DNA of 7,996 nucleotides from NCBI GenBank assembly GCA_900557435.1, contig USSH01000103.1, positions 1 through 7,996 on the forward strand. Direction: 5' to 3'. The translations under genes and the position numbers were made by a program. The notes beneath the pieces are model-generated. The model ran no database searches. It was given only the letters and a program-made list of their open reading frames with translations, and had not been told where the DNA came from. Positions within the stretch are counted from its first letter, which is position 1. Each line of letters begins with the position of its first letter. This document shows positions 1-7,652 of the stretch, one piece after another. Origin of the DNA: an uncultured Coprococcus sp. GTDB lineage: Bacteria; Bacillota; Clostridia; Lachnospirales; Lachnospiraceae.

Positions 1-792
<792 letters not shown>

Positions 793-802
793 TCAAGGGA
801 AG

Positions 803-3055
803 TTATTCCTCTTTAGACTTTTCAGGCTGAGCCTTTTTTTCATCATTTGCAGCATCCTTTTTTGAGTTTTCCTTTATACTCTCTGTTGTACTCTCCGTTG
901 TTGACTCTGTTGTGGTTGTATCTGCCTCTGTTTCGAAATTAGTCTCAATCTCATTCGGATCCTCCGGATCACCTTTGTATACATAAGTGTCCTCAACACC
1001 AAAGTCTATACTGTCATCTCCCACCTGAGCTATAGATATCTCCTGACCTTCTTCAAACGCATCTTCTCTCGGAAGGAACAGCGTATCTCTGTCGATATAT
1101 ATCGTCTCACTCAGGAACGCGTCATCAATCCACACAAACGTACACTCATTGAAATTGCTTCCATGAATATAATATCCCTCGATAGGCTGAATTTCCTCCG
1201 AGTTATCTGTCGCCTCTGAAGATGATTTCTCCGAACCAGTCATCTGCCCAGCATCCGACTCGTCTGAAGGTGGGATATATTCGCCCTTATCCACACTGGA
1301 TATTCTGATATTCTCTATTCCATATTTCATATTCGTAGGTTCATATGGCCAGCCATCAGGATACATATATCTCTTGCCATAAAGTATGTCATACTCTATG
1401 TTCTCAAGCTCATCATCGTAATTCTCATCGTCAGGCTTATACTTGGACTGGAACTTCTGAACATAACTCTTCTCAAATCCCAGCATATCAAACACCTTTG
1501 TGCTGAGCTGATATGCAGCCAGGTCCTCATCCTCCACTGGAAAGTTATCCATATTGCTCCACACAAAATACTCTGTCTGGTAAAGGTTACCGTTCTCTAC
1601 ATCATCATCTGTGAGTTCAAATCCCGGCAGATGATCTCCATACATTACAAGCACCGCAGGTTCATCAAAGGCTTCAAGTCTCTCTATCAGTTTTCCTATA
1701 AACTCATCCATCTCATGCAGCTGATTACAATAGTACGTCCACTGAGTATCAAGAGCCTCATCTCCTGTTCCCGCAACCTTTATCGGATAACTGAAATTCT
1801 CCTCATCGAGTTCTGACGGATACCGGCCATGTCCCTGAACACTGACTGTAAAAACGAAATCCCTCGATGGTGTATATCTCAATGTCTTCATGATCTCTCC
1901 TGTCAGGACATCATCTTTCTCCCAGTTTTTCTGAGTGTGATTCAGGTTGTACATATACTCCATCGGTGTAAATGTGTCAAATCCCATATTCTTGTACACC
2001 TTATATCTGTCATAGAATGTACCGTCATGGTTATGCATCGCATGTGTTGAATATCCGTCAAGCTTGAGCTGTGTTGCCATCGTCTCTATGGTCTGTTTGC
2101 CCAGAATAGTCTTATATGGATACTCTCCTGCTCCAAAATACGCCACATTGAACCCCGACAATACCTCAAATTCAGAATTGGCTGTACCCGCACCAATGGC
2201 AGGCATCGTCAAGAATCCTGACGTACACTCCTCCTTCAGCTTTGTGAAGTTTGGTATAGGATTCTCATTGAATGTGAGACACTTCACATAGGACGGATCC
2301 ATGAACGACTCGAGCTGCACAAATATCACATTTGGCTTATCCTTGCCAAGAGTAGAATCTGTTGTACCAACGCTGTCCAGATCATCCTTTATCTCCAGCA
2401 TCTTATCCTCACTGTAATCGCTCGGCTGTCCGATCCCGACATCCACAACACTGTTGGAGAAACAATATACAAATCCATAATTGTTGTACGCCGTTGCGAG
2501 GTTGGCAAAATTGTCCGAGATTGTCTGTGCATTAAGGGCTATCTTGGTGAACAGCATTACACAGAAGAACGTTGCCACTATGAACACTGTGGTCCTCGTC
2601 CTGTATATGTTGCCCGTAACAGTTGGTGACTTTATGAACAATATGATCACTCCCGCGAGTGCAACAAAGAGCAGGGCTGCAATGAGAACTATCTGCCACA
2701 CATCAAAATATTTGTCTATGATAGTTATCGTATTCCTTGCCATCAACATATCTATGGCCGAGAATGGTGTTATTCTAAATCCAAGAACTATACAGTTGGT
2801 TATACCCAGTATCAACCAGGCAAATGAAATAACACAATATCCAAAGATTCTCTTTCTCATAAGCAGTGAAAGTGTCAGTGTAAAGAAAATAATGGAACAA
2901 TTATATAAAAAGATCAATGGCTGATTCCATACATATTCCACCGCTTTGAATAATGAATGTCTTCCAAGTGCTTCCAGAACGACATCCAGTACGATCGCCA
3001 GGATCAGGCAGATAAAAACTGCCGAATGATGAAAATTCTTAAGTCTTTCTTTCAT
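803..3055 (-). CDS. LTA synthase family phosphoglycerol transferase (sulfatase fold), with C-terminal extension
   Basis: Membrane enzyme of the LtaS type. The family moves glycerol-phosphate from phosphatidylglycerol onto lipoteichoic acid or a related envelope polymer, outside the membrane. Seen: five hydrophobic segments at about residues 11-30, 47-66, 70-92, 119-141 and 154-173, then an extracellular sulfatase-type domain (about 240-570). It holds the expected residues: E249 in PNVIFVQLESFMD, probable nucleophile T291 in GAGTANSEFEVLSGF, H409 in VSVQGHGRYP, and D474/H475 in VMYGDHLPG. These match the order of E255, T300, H416, D475 and H476 in Staphylococcus aureus LtaS. At 750 residues it is about 100 longer than that protein: residues about 580-695 look like an extra beta-rich (IPT/Ig-like) module, and 705-750 form a Thr/Ser/Glu/Lys-rich tail. 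The ATG at 3055 follows GAGGT (3068-3072) by 12 nt, a long spacing; the nearer ATG at 3064 is followed at once by a stop. Monocistronic by promoter and terminator. The exact polymer made is not determinable here. Confidence 0.93.
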   Translation of the reverse strand: MKERLKNFHHSAVFICLILAIVLDVVLEALGRHSLFKAVEYVWNQPLIFLYNCSIIFFTLTLSLLMRKRIFGYCVISFAWLILGITNCIVLGFRITPFSAIDMLMARNTITIIDKYFDVWQIVLIAALLFVALAGVIILFIKSPTVTGNIYRTRTTVFIVATFFCVMLFTKIALNAQTISDNFANLATAYNNYGFVYCFSNSVVDVGIGQPSDYSEDKMLEIKDDLDSVGTTDSTLGKDKPNVIFVQLESFMDPSYVKCLTFNENPIPNFTKLKEECTSGFLTMPAIGAGTANSEFEVLSGFNVAYFGAGEYPYKTILGKQTIETMATQLKLDGYSTHAMHNHDGTFYDRYKVYKNMGFDTFTPMEYMYNLNHTQKNWEKDDVLTGEIMKTLRYTPSRDFVFTVSVQGHGRYPSELDEENFSYPIKVAGTGDEALDTQWTYYCNQLHEMDEFIGKLIERLEAFDEPAVLVMYGDHLPGFELTDDDVENGNLYQTEYFVWSNMDNFPVEDEDLAAYQLSTKVFDMLGFEKSYVQKFQSKYKPDDENYDDELENIEYDILYGKRYMYPDGWPYEPTNMKYGIENIRISSVDKGEYIPPSDESDAGQMTGSEKSSSEATDNSEEIQPIEGYYIHGSNFNECTFVWIDDAFLSETIYIDRDTLFLPREDAFEEGQEISIAQVGDDSIDFGVEDTYVYKGDPEDPNEIETNFETEADTTTTESTTESTTESIKENSKKDAANDEKKAQPEKSKEE
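878..913 (-). repeat. Three tandem 12-nt units encoding Thr-Thr-Glu-Ser
   Basis: Within the C-terminal tail of the LTA-synthase-like gene, residues 715-726 are TTES repeated three times, encoded by near-identical 12-nt units (ACAACAGAGTCA, ACAACGGAGAGT, ACAACAGAGAGT). It is an in-frame minisatellite in a disordered extracellular tail, so copy-number change by slippage would leave the reading frame intact. Confidence 0.85.
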
Positions 3056-3144
3056 AATTTACATATTACCTCGTAAACAATTATTTTTATTTTGCAAATT
3101 TCAAAATTATTCAACAAATATCTAATACTAAACGATTGTGATTG

Positions 3145-3172
3145 ATTATATCACTACATTCCATTTATTCAA
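3145..3172 (-). promoter_or_regulatory. Extended -10 promoter of the LTA-synthase-like gene
   Basis: Minus-strand TTGAAT (3167-3172) and a perfect TATAAT (3145-3150) are separated by 16 bp. The -10 is preceded by TG plus one base (TGATATAAT), the extended -10 signature. Predicted transcription start is near 3138, giving a leader of about 80 nt that is very AT-rich and shows no recognised riboswitch. Confidence 0.68.
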
Positions 3173-3228
3173 TAGTAAAAATATATTAAATTTTATTACC
3201 AATGTAGGCAATTATTGATTTATGGCAC

Positions 3229-3255
3229 AAAAAAAGTCAGGAGAAAATCCTGACT
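3229..3255 (-). terminator. Intrinsic terminator of tRNA-Gly
   Basis: Reading the minus strand, AGTCAGGA (3255-3248), loop TTTTC and TCCTGACT (3242-3235) form a perfect 8-bp stem followed directly by a run of T down to 3229 (seven in all, the first pairing at the base of the stem). This textbook Rho-independent terminator lies about 18 nt beyond the tRNA 3' end and isolates it from the sulfatase gene. Confidence 0.92.
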
Positions 3256-3272
3256 GTGAATTAATATAAAAG

Positions 3273-3344
3273 AGCGCGAGACGGGAATCGAACCCGCGAC
3301 CCTCTCCTTGGCAAGGAGATGCTCCACCGCTGAGCCACTCGCGC
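3273..3344 (-). tRNA. tRNA-Gly (anticodon GCC)
   Basis: A complete 72-nt cloverleaf is readable on the minus strand. The acceptor arms GCGCGAG and CTCGCGC pair perfectly, with discriminator U as is usual for bacterial glycine tRNA. The D-stem is GCTC/GAGC and the anticodon stem TCTCC/GGAGA carries loop TTGCCAA (anticodon GCC, reading GGC and GGU). The variable loop is GGGTC, and the T-arm GCGGG-TTCGATT-CCCGT closes with one G-U pair. The 3' CCA is not encoded and must be added after transcription. It has its own promoter and terminator, making it a single-gene unit. Confidence 0.98.
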
Positions 3345-3373
3345 TTATTGCTGTGTTCAACACAACAATATGG

Positions 3374-3402
3374 ATAATACCACATCAAAGCCAAATTGCC
3401 AA
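3374..3402 (-). promoter_or_regulatory. Promoter of tRNA-Gly
   Basis: Minus-strand TTGGCA (3397-3402) and TATTAT (3374-3379) are separated by the optimal 17 bp; each hexamer matches the sigma-A consensus at five of six positions. Transcription would start near 3367, leaving a leader of about 22 nt before the mature tRNA 5' end. The leader contains a small dyad, TGTGTT-C-AACACA. Confidence 0.75.
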
Positions 3403-3456
3403 CAATTTTTTGAAAATTTTTTACAACTTTCTCAAATTAATTTTTCAAAAACCCTA

Positions 3457-3813
3457 TCATGTTATATTTTTCACAGTGTATCCGGCTTTCTCCACGCATC
3501 TTATAAGTTCATCATCCGTAGCCTCTCTTCCAAGCTTTACCACAGCCTTCTGTCTCTTCAGATCAACTTTTGCATTCACATTCCCCAGACTGTTGAGTGC
3601 ATTCTGCACCCTCGCCGAGCAGTTGCCACAGTGCATCCCCTCTATATAAATGGTTTTTACAGCCACAACACTTTTTATCTTGTCGCCTTTAATCTTCACC
3701 GAACCGCCACCACCACAGCAGCCGCCCTCTCCTTTAAAATGCTTTGCAGAACTGATAACCGCACCTGCGACTATAAGCAGCAGTATACATATAACAAATA
3801 TCGTTCCACCCAT
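3457..3813 (-). CDS. Membrane-anchored heavy-metal-associated (HMA) domain protein with FeoB-associated-like N terminus
   Basis: Small probable metal-binding protein of 118 residues. Seen: an N-terminal hydrophobic segment (about 4-23), a basic stretch and a Gly/Cys motif GEGGCCGGGG (28-37, C32 and C33), then an HMA domain (about 52-117) with the metal site GMHCGNC (59-65; ligands C62 and C65). HMA domains with this GMxCxxC site bind Cu(I) or similar soft metals in chaperones and P-type ATPases. The single-TM plus CCGGGG start resembles the small Cys-rich membrane proteins found beside FeoB iron transporters, so this looks like a fusion of the two. The basic residues after the TM suggest the HMA domain faces the cytoplasm. 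The ATG at 3813 is preceded by AAGGAG (3824-3829) with 10-nt spacing. It lies 21 nt after the Fur-like gene and is surely in its operon. Metal identity (iron, copper or other) is not decided by sequence. Confidence 0.85.
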   Translation of the reverse strand: MGGTIFVICILLLIVAGAVISSAKHFKGEGGCCGGGGSVKIKGDKIKSVVAVKTIYIEGMHCGNCSARVQNALNSLGNVNAKVDLKRQKAVVKLGREATDDELIRCVEKAGYTVKNIT

Positions 3814-3834
3814 TTTTATTCATCTCCTTCGTAT

Positions 3835-4320
3835 CTAACAACAAGTACCGCATCCGCATGGCTTTACACTTACACCTGTAACCGCCTGATTCTCAATATA
3901 GCCACCGGCCATCAACCCTGCTCTTATTATACGGTTCCATTCTTTTGCCGACAATTCTATGCTCGATGAATCATCAAGCTCGATGACACAGGCATCCTCT
4001 ATTCCACAGCTTTCTCCGCAGGCAACCTTATACATATTCTTTCTGTTGATCGCTCCAATATCCTCCAGTGTGTTCACCATTCTGTACACTGTAGCTGAGC
4101 CGATCCTGCTGTCCTGCTTTGCTGCTTTATAATATATCTCCTTACAGGATGAACATTCTTCCCCAAGGATTATATCCAGAAGTATCATTCTCTGCCTTGT
4201 TATCCTGCAGCCACGCTCTCTCAGTCTGCTGATAACGATCTCCTTCTGCATCGCTGTTCGCTGGATACCTGTATCATCTATATTCTTCTTGTCCGTCACT
4301 GTTTTATCGTTAGCCATCAT
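3835..4320 (-). CDS. Fur-family metalloregulator with atypical Cys-rich C terminus
   Basis: Probable metal- or redox-responsive DNA-binding repressor of 161 residues. Seen: a Fur-type winged helix (about 25-100) including RGCRITRQRMILLDIIL and the recognition-helix segment IGSATVYRMVNTLEDIGAI (73-91), a strong family signature. The C-terminal half is short and lacks the HHHDH-type histidine cluster of normal Fur dimerisation domains. In its place are CGESC (101-105), C111 and a terminal cluster PCGCGTCC (C155, C157, C160, C161); C56 and C59 form a further CxxC. A thiolate-rich sensor site is inferred. Two adjacent in-frame ATGs exist: the first (4320) is 5 nt from AGGAGG (4326-4331), the second (4317) is 8 nt away and is the better spaced start. 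First gene of the operon with the HMA protein. Autoregulation is likely given the dyads over its promoter. It could respond to iron, copper, zinc or peroxide; I cannot choose. Confidence 0.87.
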   Translation of the reverse strand: MMANDKTVTDKKNIDDTGIQRTAMQKEIVISRLRERGCRITRQRMILLDIILGEECSSCKEIYYKAAKQDSRIGSATVYRMVNTLEDIGAINRKNMYKVACGESCGIEDACVIELDDSSSIELSAKEWNRIIRAGLMAGGYIENQAVTGVSVKPCGCGTCC

Positions 4321-4364
4321 ACACGCCTCCTTGAAATAGTCTCAAACAAATCCAATTGCTAATT

Positions 4365-4376
4365 GATAATATTATC
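4365..4376. promoter_or_regulatory. Fur-box-like palindrome GATAATATTATC
   Basis: A perfect 12-bp palindrome lies just downstream of the predicted start site of the Fur-like gene (about +3 to +15). With flanks it reads TTGATAAT-ATTATCGCC. That is close to the 7-1-7 Fur core TGATAATNATTATCA but without the central base, and with the last position G instead of A. Its place over the initial transcribed region fits repression, most simply by the adjacent Fur-like protein. Confidence 0.55.
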
Positions 4377-4382
4377 GCCAAG

Positions 4383-4408
4383 GTTAGTATGCACTAACTT
4401 AAATTAGT
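4383..4408. promoter_or_regulatory. TTAGT/ACTAA half-site array over the fur-like promoter
   Basis: Three copies of a 5-bp half-site alternate in orientation: TTAGT (4384-4388), ACTAA (4393-4397) and TTAGT (4404-4408). The first two form a perfect dyad GTTAGT-ATGC-ACTAAC (4383-4398) and the last two ACTAA-CTTAAA-TTAGT (4393-4408). The array fills the region from the -10 box to the edge of the -35 box, so a bound protein would block RNA polymerase. The binding protein is unknown. Confidence 0.5.
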
Positions 4409-4414
4409 TGTCAA
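4386..4414 (-). promoter_or_regulatory. Promoter of the fur-like/HMA operon
   Basis: A perfect -35 TTGACA (4409-4414) on the minus strand is followed after 17 bp by CATACT (4386-4391), a four-of-six -10. Predicted start is near 4379, giving a leader of about 60 nt. The strong -35 with a weak -10 inside an inverted repeat suggests a regulated promoter. Confidence 0.62.
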
Positions 4415-4430
4415 TAACGAATTACAGTAA

Positions 4431-4455
4431 ATCAAGATAAATCTAATCAAGATAA
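4431..4455. repeat. Direct repeat of ATCAAGATAA, 15-bp period
   Basis: ATCAAGATAA occurs at 4431-4440 and 4446-4455, separated by ATCTA. It lies just upstream of the -35 of the fur-like operon and downstream of the kinase gene. It may be an upstream regulatory site or only AT-rich coincidence. Confidence 0.45.
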
Positions 4456-4515
4456 CTTACTTGTGTATAAATTACTTTTATATAATAATCCCTCCAGTTT
4501 ATACATGTCCTACTT

Positions 4516-6963
4516 TTATGCGTCTGCTTTTATGTTTTTATCTTTGAACTCTATAACCGCCTTGAACAGATCCCCATCTATGCTCAGCTTAAAATCAGCC
4601 CTCATAAGTGTGCAAAGGCTGTTTGCTATAGAAAGTCCCAAGCCGCTGCCCTCTGTATTTCGTGAACTGTCCCCACGGACAAATCTCTCCATAAGCTCAT
4701 CACTTGACACATTTAAAGCCTCTCTGGAGATGTTCTTGAACTCAATTCTCACTAAACCGGTTTCATGGATCACGGATGCATACACTCTGGTTCCAGGCAT
4801 TGCATATTTACTTATATTGGCAAGAAGATTATCAAATACTCTCCACAGATGCTGTCCATCAGCCCTTATGACTGCCGGCACCTCTGATCTTGTGAATACA
4901 ACCTTAAGCCCGGCATTTGCAAGTTTATCCTCATATTCTGCAACAGCCTGCTCAAGCAGCATATTTGCATCTATCTCTGCCCAGTTTATCTGGATATTGC
5001 CGGTGGATGCCTTGGACGCTTCAACTAGATCCTCTATGAGTTTTTTCAGTCTCGCGGACTGCCTTGAGAGAACTTCAATATATTCCTGTCTTGTATTCTC
5101 ATCCATGTCGTCCTTCTGCAACAGATCTACATAGTTAATTATGGATGTAAGCGGGGTCTTTATATCGTGAGATACATTTGTTATGAGTTCTGTCTTCAAA
5201 TGCTCGCTCTTCATTCTTGCCTCAACAGCCTTTGACATGCCGTCACTTATCTGGTTGAGATGTTCACCGTGTGCACGGAATACCCAGAACATCTTGCTTG
5301 TGTCCGCTTTCCTGTCCAGATTGCCCTCCGCCATCTCTTTAGCACATTTATAAAGTTCCTGTGTCTGAATGATATATGCCACTATTCCGACTATGCACAG
5401 CCATTTTAAGATGATATAAATCACTACCCAAAGGAGGCCTCTCATGCTGCCAGCCGCCAGGATTGCCACAAAAATTATCTCTACTATAGTTATACCTATA
5501 TAAGCCCATATGCCCTTCTGTGTCAGGGACATATGACTTTTCACATACCTGAAACAAGCTTTCGTCTTTCCTGCTATCCACTTCAGTGCGCGGATTATCA
5601 GACAGTCTGCCAAAAATGTTCCCGCCTTCACCTTCGCAACCATATTGTTAAAGAAAAATAACGCCACAGAACATAGACATGCCACCGGCACAAGAAACGC
5701 AATGTACTGTATGTTTTCTGATACAAAAGTGTAGTTTCTATATTGATTCACACACATGGATGCAATACCGCTTTCAACGCAGATCCCTACTGCTGCTGCA
5801 ACAGAACATACTACCATAGCCAGTACAAGCTCCGTCGGAGTCCTCTCAAATCTACCGAGTGTTATCGTCTCCTTCCCTGTCTTTACTCCGGCATTGACCA
5901 TCGAAAATATTGACATAACGATGCACAGCAGCAACATGGCTGCAAATCCTGCCAGTATCCCCTTACTCTTCGTCCTCCATACTCCAATGTATTGTACTAT
6001 TTCCGGATTTGACGCTTTGATGTTGTCTACAGCAGCCGCCACGTCCACATAGCACTTTCCCGTGATATTTATAAATGAATATGCATCATAGCTTAGCACA
6101 AGACAGTAGCCATTCCCAGATGAACTGCCAATCTCATCTGTGTCATCAAAATACAGTTTTTCAACCGAACTCGGGTAATGATCGCCATACATGATATCCT
6201 GTGTGGTGATAGACTTGCCATCCGCTGTCAATACAGAATCTGTATCATCCTCCACAGTAGCATTTTCTTCATATTCTCCATTATAATTGTATTCATCATA
6301 ATATGGCTCATCATTTCCCAGCAGAGTATTGATATACTGCTCACCCTGTTCCATATCACCTAGTTTGTTAAACACAATATATCTTTTAACAGGCACTTCT
6401 ATCGTGCTGTCATAATCATTTGTATATATATTGTCGTCCAGCCGGGCTTCATCATTTATCAGCTTTATATTTCCGGTCGTTACTTTTATCTTTCCATTAT
6501 TGGTATTGGCATTTGTATCATCACTGCAGGATGCTGTCAGCATATAGCCGATATCGCCTCGTTCGCTCATATCCTCATACCGGTATGATGACTTGATCGC
6601 AGATGTTGTATCCGCGTTGGTCAATCTCCGAAAAACATCATCCGCGGTTATAACCATATCTCCGTTATGATCAGCGCTCACGAGCTGACTGTATGTTGTA
6701 ATGCTTTCCAGCTGTGACCTTGTCTCCTGGATATAATCCTTCACCTTTCCGGTAAGCACCTCATTTGTGTCCTCCACATAATCGTTTACAAGTCTCTCAT
6801 ACGGCGTCGCGCCCTGATCATCATCACTGTACACTCCAAGGTAGCTTCCCTGCAGCACCAGACCGCCTGTATACAGCGTTCCATATGCCAGCACCGCCAC
6901 AAGAATATATATTCCAAGTTTGAAGAACACATTTCCTCGTATCTTATAAATTGCCTTATCCAC
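4516..6963 (-). CDS. Membrane sensor histidine kinase with large extracytoplasmic domain
   Basis: Sensor of a two-component pair: it autophosphorylates on His and passes phosphate to the response regulator encoded just upstream. Seen in 815 residues: TM1 (about 14-36), a large extracytoplasmic sensor region (about 40-330), five further TM segments (about 334-357, 378-402, 418-439, 486-505, 511-532), a HAMP-like linker (about 533-585), HisKA with H599 in VSHDIKTPLTSIINYVDLL, and an HATPase domain with N-box DNLLANISKY (N712, N716) and G2 box EGSGLGLSIA (771-780). The usual DxGxG (G1) box is replaced by FKNIS, followed by ELMERFVRGD, a form I recall in clostridial kinases. The sensor region contains an EF-hand-like loop (98-109) and an acidic Tyr/Asn-rich stretch (218-243). 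The start is GTG at 6963, chosen because GGAGGG (6970-6975) lies 6 nt upstream, inside the end of the regulator gene; only 2 nt separate the two genes, so translation is coupled. The signal sensed is unknown. Confidence 0.94.
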   Translation of the reverse strand: MDKAIYKIRGNVFFKLGIYILVAVLAYGTLYTGGLVLQGSYLGVYSDDDQGATPYERLVNDYVEDTNEVLTGKVKDYIQETRSQLESITTYSQLVSADHNGDMVITADDVFRRLTNADTTSAIKSSYRYEDMSERGDIGYMLTASCSDDTNANTNNGKIKVTTGNIKLINDEARLDDNIYTNDYDSTIEVPVKRYIVFNKLGDMEQGEQYINTLLGNDEPYYDEYNYNGEYEENATVEDDTDSVLTADGKSITTQDIMYGDHYPSSVEKLYFDDTDEIGSSSGNGYCLVLSYDAYSFINITGKCYVDVAAAVDNIKASNPEIVQYIGVWRTKSKGILAGFAAMLLLCIVMSIFSMVNAGVKTGKETITLGRFERTPTELVLAMVVCSVAAAVGICVESGIASMCVNQYRNYTFVSENIQYIAFLVPVACLCSVALFFFNNMVAKVKAGTFLADCLIIRALKWIAGKTKACFRYVKSHMSLTQKGIWAYIGITIVEIIFVAILAAGSMRGLLWVVIYIILKWLCIVGIVAYIIQTQELYKCAKEMAEGNLDRKADTSKMFWVFRAHGEHLNQISDGMSKAVEARMKSEHLKTELITNVSHDIKTPLTSIINYVDLLQKDDMDENTRQEYIEVLSRQSARLKKLIEDLVEASKASTGNIQINWAEIDANMLLEQAVAEYEDKLANAGLKVVFTRSEVPAVIRADGQHLWRVFDNLLANISKYAMPGTRVYASVIHETGLVRIEFKNISREALNVSSDELMERFVRGDSSRNTEGSGLGLSIANSLCTLMRADFKLSIDGDLFKAVIEFKDKNIKADA

Positions 6964-6965
6964 TA

Positions 6966-7652
6966 TTATCCCTCCATTTTATAACCTCTTCCCCAGATAA
7001 CCTTTATATATCTTGGGTCTGAGGGATTTATCTCTATTTTTTCTCTAAGATGTCTTATGTGTACTGCAACAGATCCTTCCGCTCCCATAGGATCCTCCTT
7101 CCACACTGCCCTGTATATTTCTTTTGTAGAAAATACCTTTCCCACATTCTGCATAAGAAGTTTTAGTATGTCATACTCCGTTGGGGTGAGGGGCATAAGT
7201 TCTCCATCAAGTGTGACCTGCTTGGATTTGTCATCAAGCTCTATACCTCCGATAACCAGCTTATCTTTCGGCGTCTCTCCGCCTCCCAGCTGCATATAAC
7301 GCCTGAGCTGTGACTTTACCCTTGCCAGAAGTTCCACTGGATTAAACGGTTTTGTCACATAGTCATCTGCGCCGACCTCAAGCCCCAGTATCTTGTCGGT
7401 ATCCTCACTCTTTGCCGTCAGCATGATAACCGGCACATTGCTGTTCTCTCTTATCTTTGCCATGGCTGTTATACCGTCCATCTGAGGCATCATGACGTCC
7501 ATGAGCACAAGCTGTATATCATTGGCATTTACCATGTCAACAGCTTCCTTTCCATTGTAAGCTTTGTATACCGAATATCCCGCTGTCTTGAGATATATCT
7601 CTATCGCTGATACTATGTCTTTTTCATCGTCGCATATTAATATATTGTACAT
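6966..7652 (-). CDS. OmpR/PhoB-family response regulator
   Basis: Cytoplasmic transcription factor phosphorylated by the downstream kinase. Seen in 228 residues, the normal family length: a receiver domain (about 1-115) with acidic pocket D8/D9, phosphorylation site D52 in LVLMDVMMPQMDG, T79 and K101 (VTKPF); and a C-terminal winged helix (about 130-227) with PLTPTEYDILKLLMQNVGKVFS and VAVHIRHLREKIE, ending WGRGYKMEG. It most resembles VanR/PhoP-like regulators, but the target genes are not shown by context. The ATG at 7652 follows AGGTGAGG (7663-7670) by 10 nt. First gene of the regulator-kinase operon. The leader upstream contains a possible leader peptide and alternative stems, and the divergent region carries direct repeats suited to binding by this protein family, so autoregulation is plausible. 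Confidence 0.96.
   Translation of the reverse strand: MYNILICDDEKDIVSAIEIYLKTAGYSVYKAYNGKEAVDMVNANDIQLVLMDVMMPQMDGITAMAKIRENSNVPVIMLTAKSEDTDKILGLEVGADDYVTKPFNPVELLARVKSQLRRYMQLGGGETPKDKLVIGGIELDDKSKQVTLDGELMPLTPTEYDILKLLMQNVGKVFSTKEIYRAVWKEDPMGAEGSVAVHIRHLREKIEINPSDPRYIKVIWGRGYKMEG

Noticed and set aside
1631..2924. Several plus-strand open frames of 61-147 codons
   Set aside because: All are antisense to the LTA-synthase-like gene, which carries full catalytic motifs in its own frame; the reverse translations look like complement-strand artefacts.
3212..3394. 60-codon open frame on the minus strand over the tRNA
   Set aside because: It spans the tRNA-Gly promoter, tRNA and terminator, all of which are well supported. 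There is no protein similarity and no Shine-Dalgarno.
3407..3451. AT-rich inverted repeat (TTTTTGAAAA / TTTTCAAAAA) downstream of the HMA gene
   Set aside because: The 10-bp stem has one G-C pair and a 25-nt loop, too weak for a convincing intrinsic terminator. No better terminator for this operon is visible, so read-through into the tRNA remains possible.
3370..3969. Open frame of 199 codons on the plus strand
   Set aside because: It runs antisense to the HMA gene and the end of the Fur-like gene, and through the tRNA promoter region. Composition is typical of a shadow frame.
4464..4505. Inverted repeat TGTATAAA / TTTATACA after the kinase stop codon
   Set aside because: An AT-only stem apart from one G-C pair, a 26-nt loop and no following T-run; not a credible terminator.
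4463..5134. Open frame of 223 codons on the plus strand
   Set aside because: It lies antisense to the kinase catalytic domain, whose HisKA and ATPase motifs are intact. The translation is Ser/Leu-rich with no recognisable domain, and no ribosome binding site decides a start.
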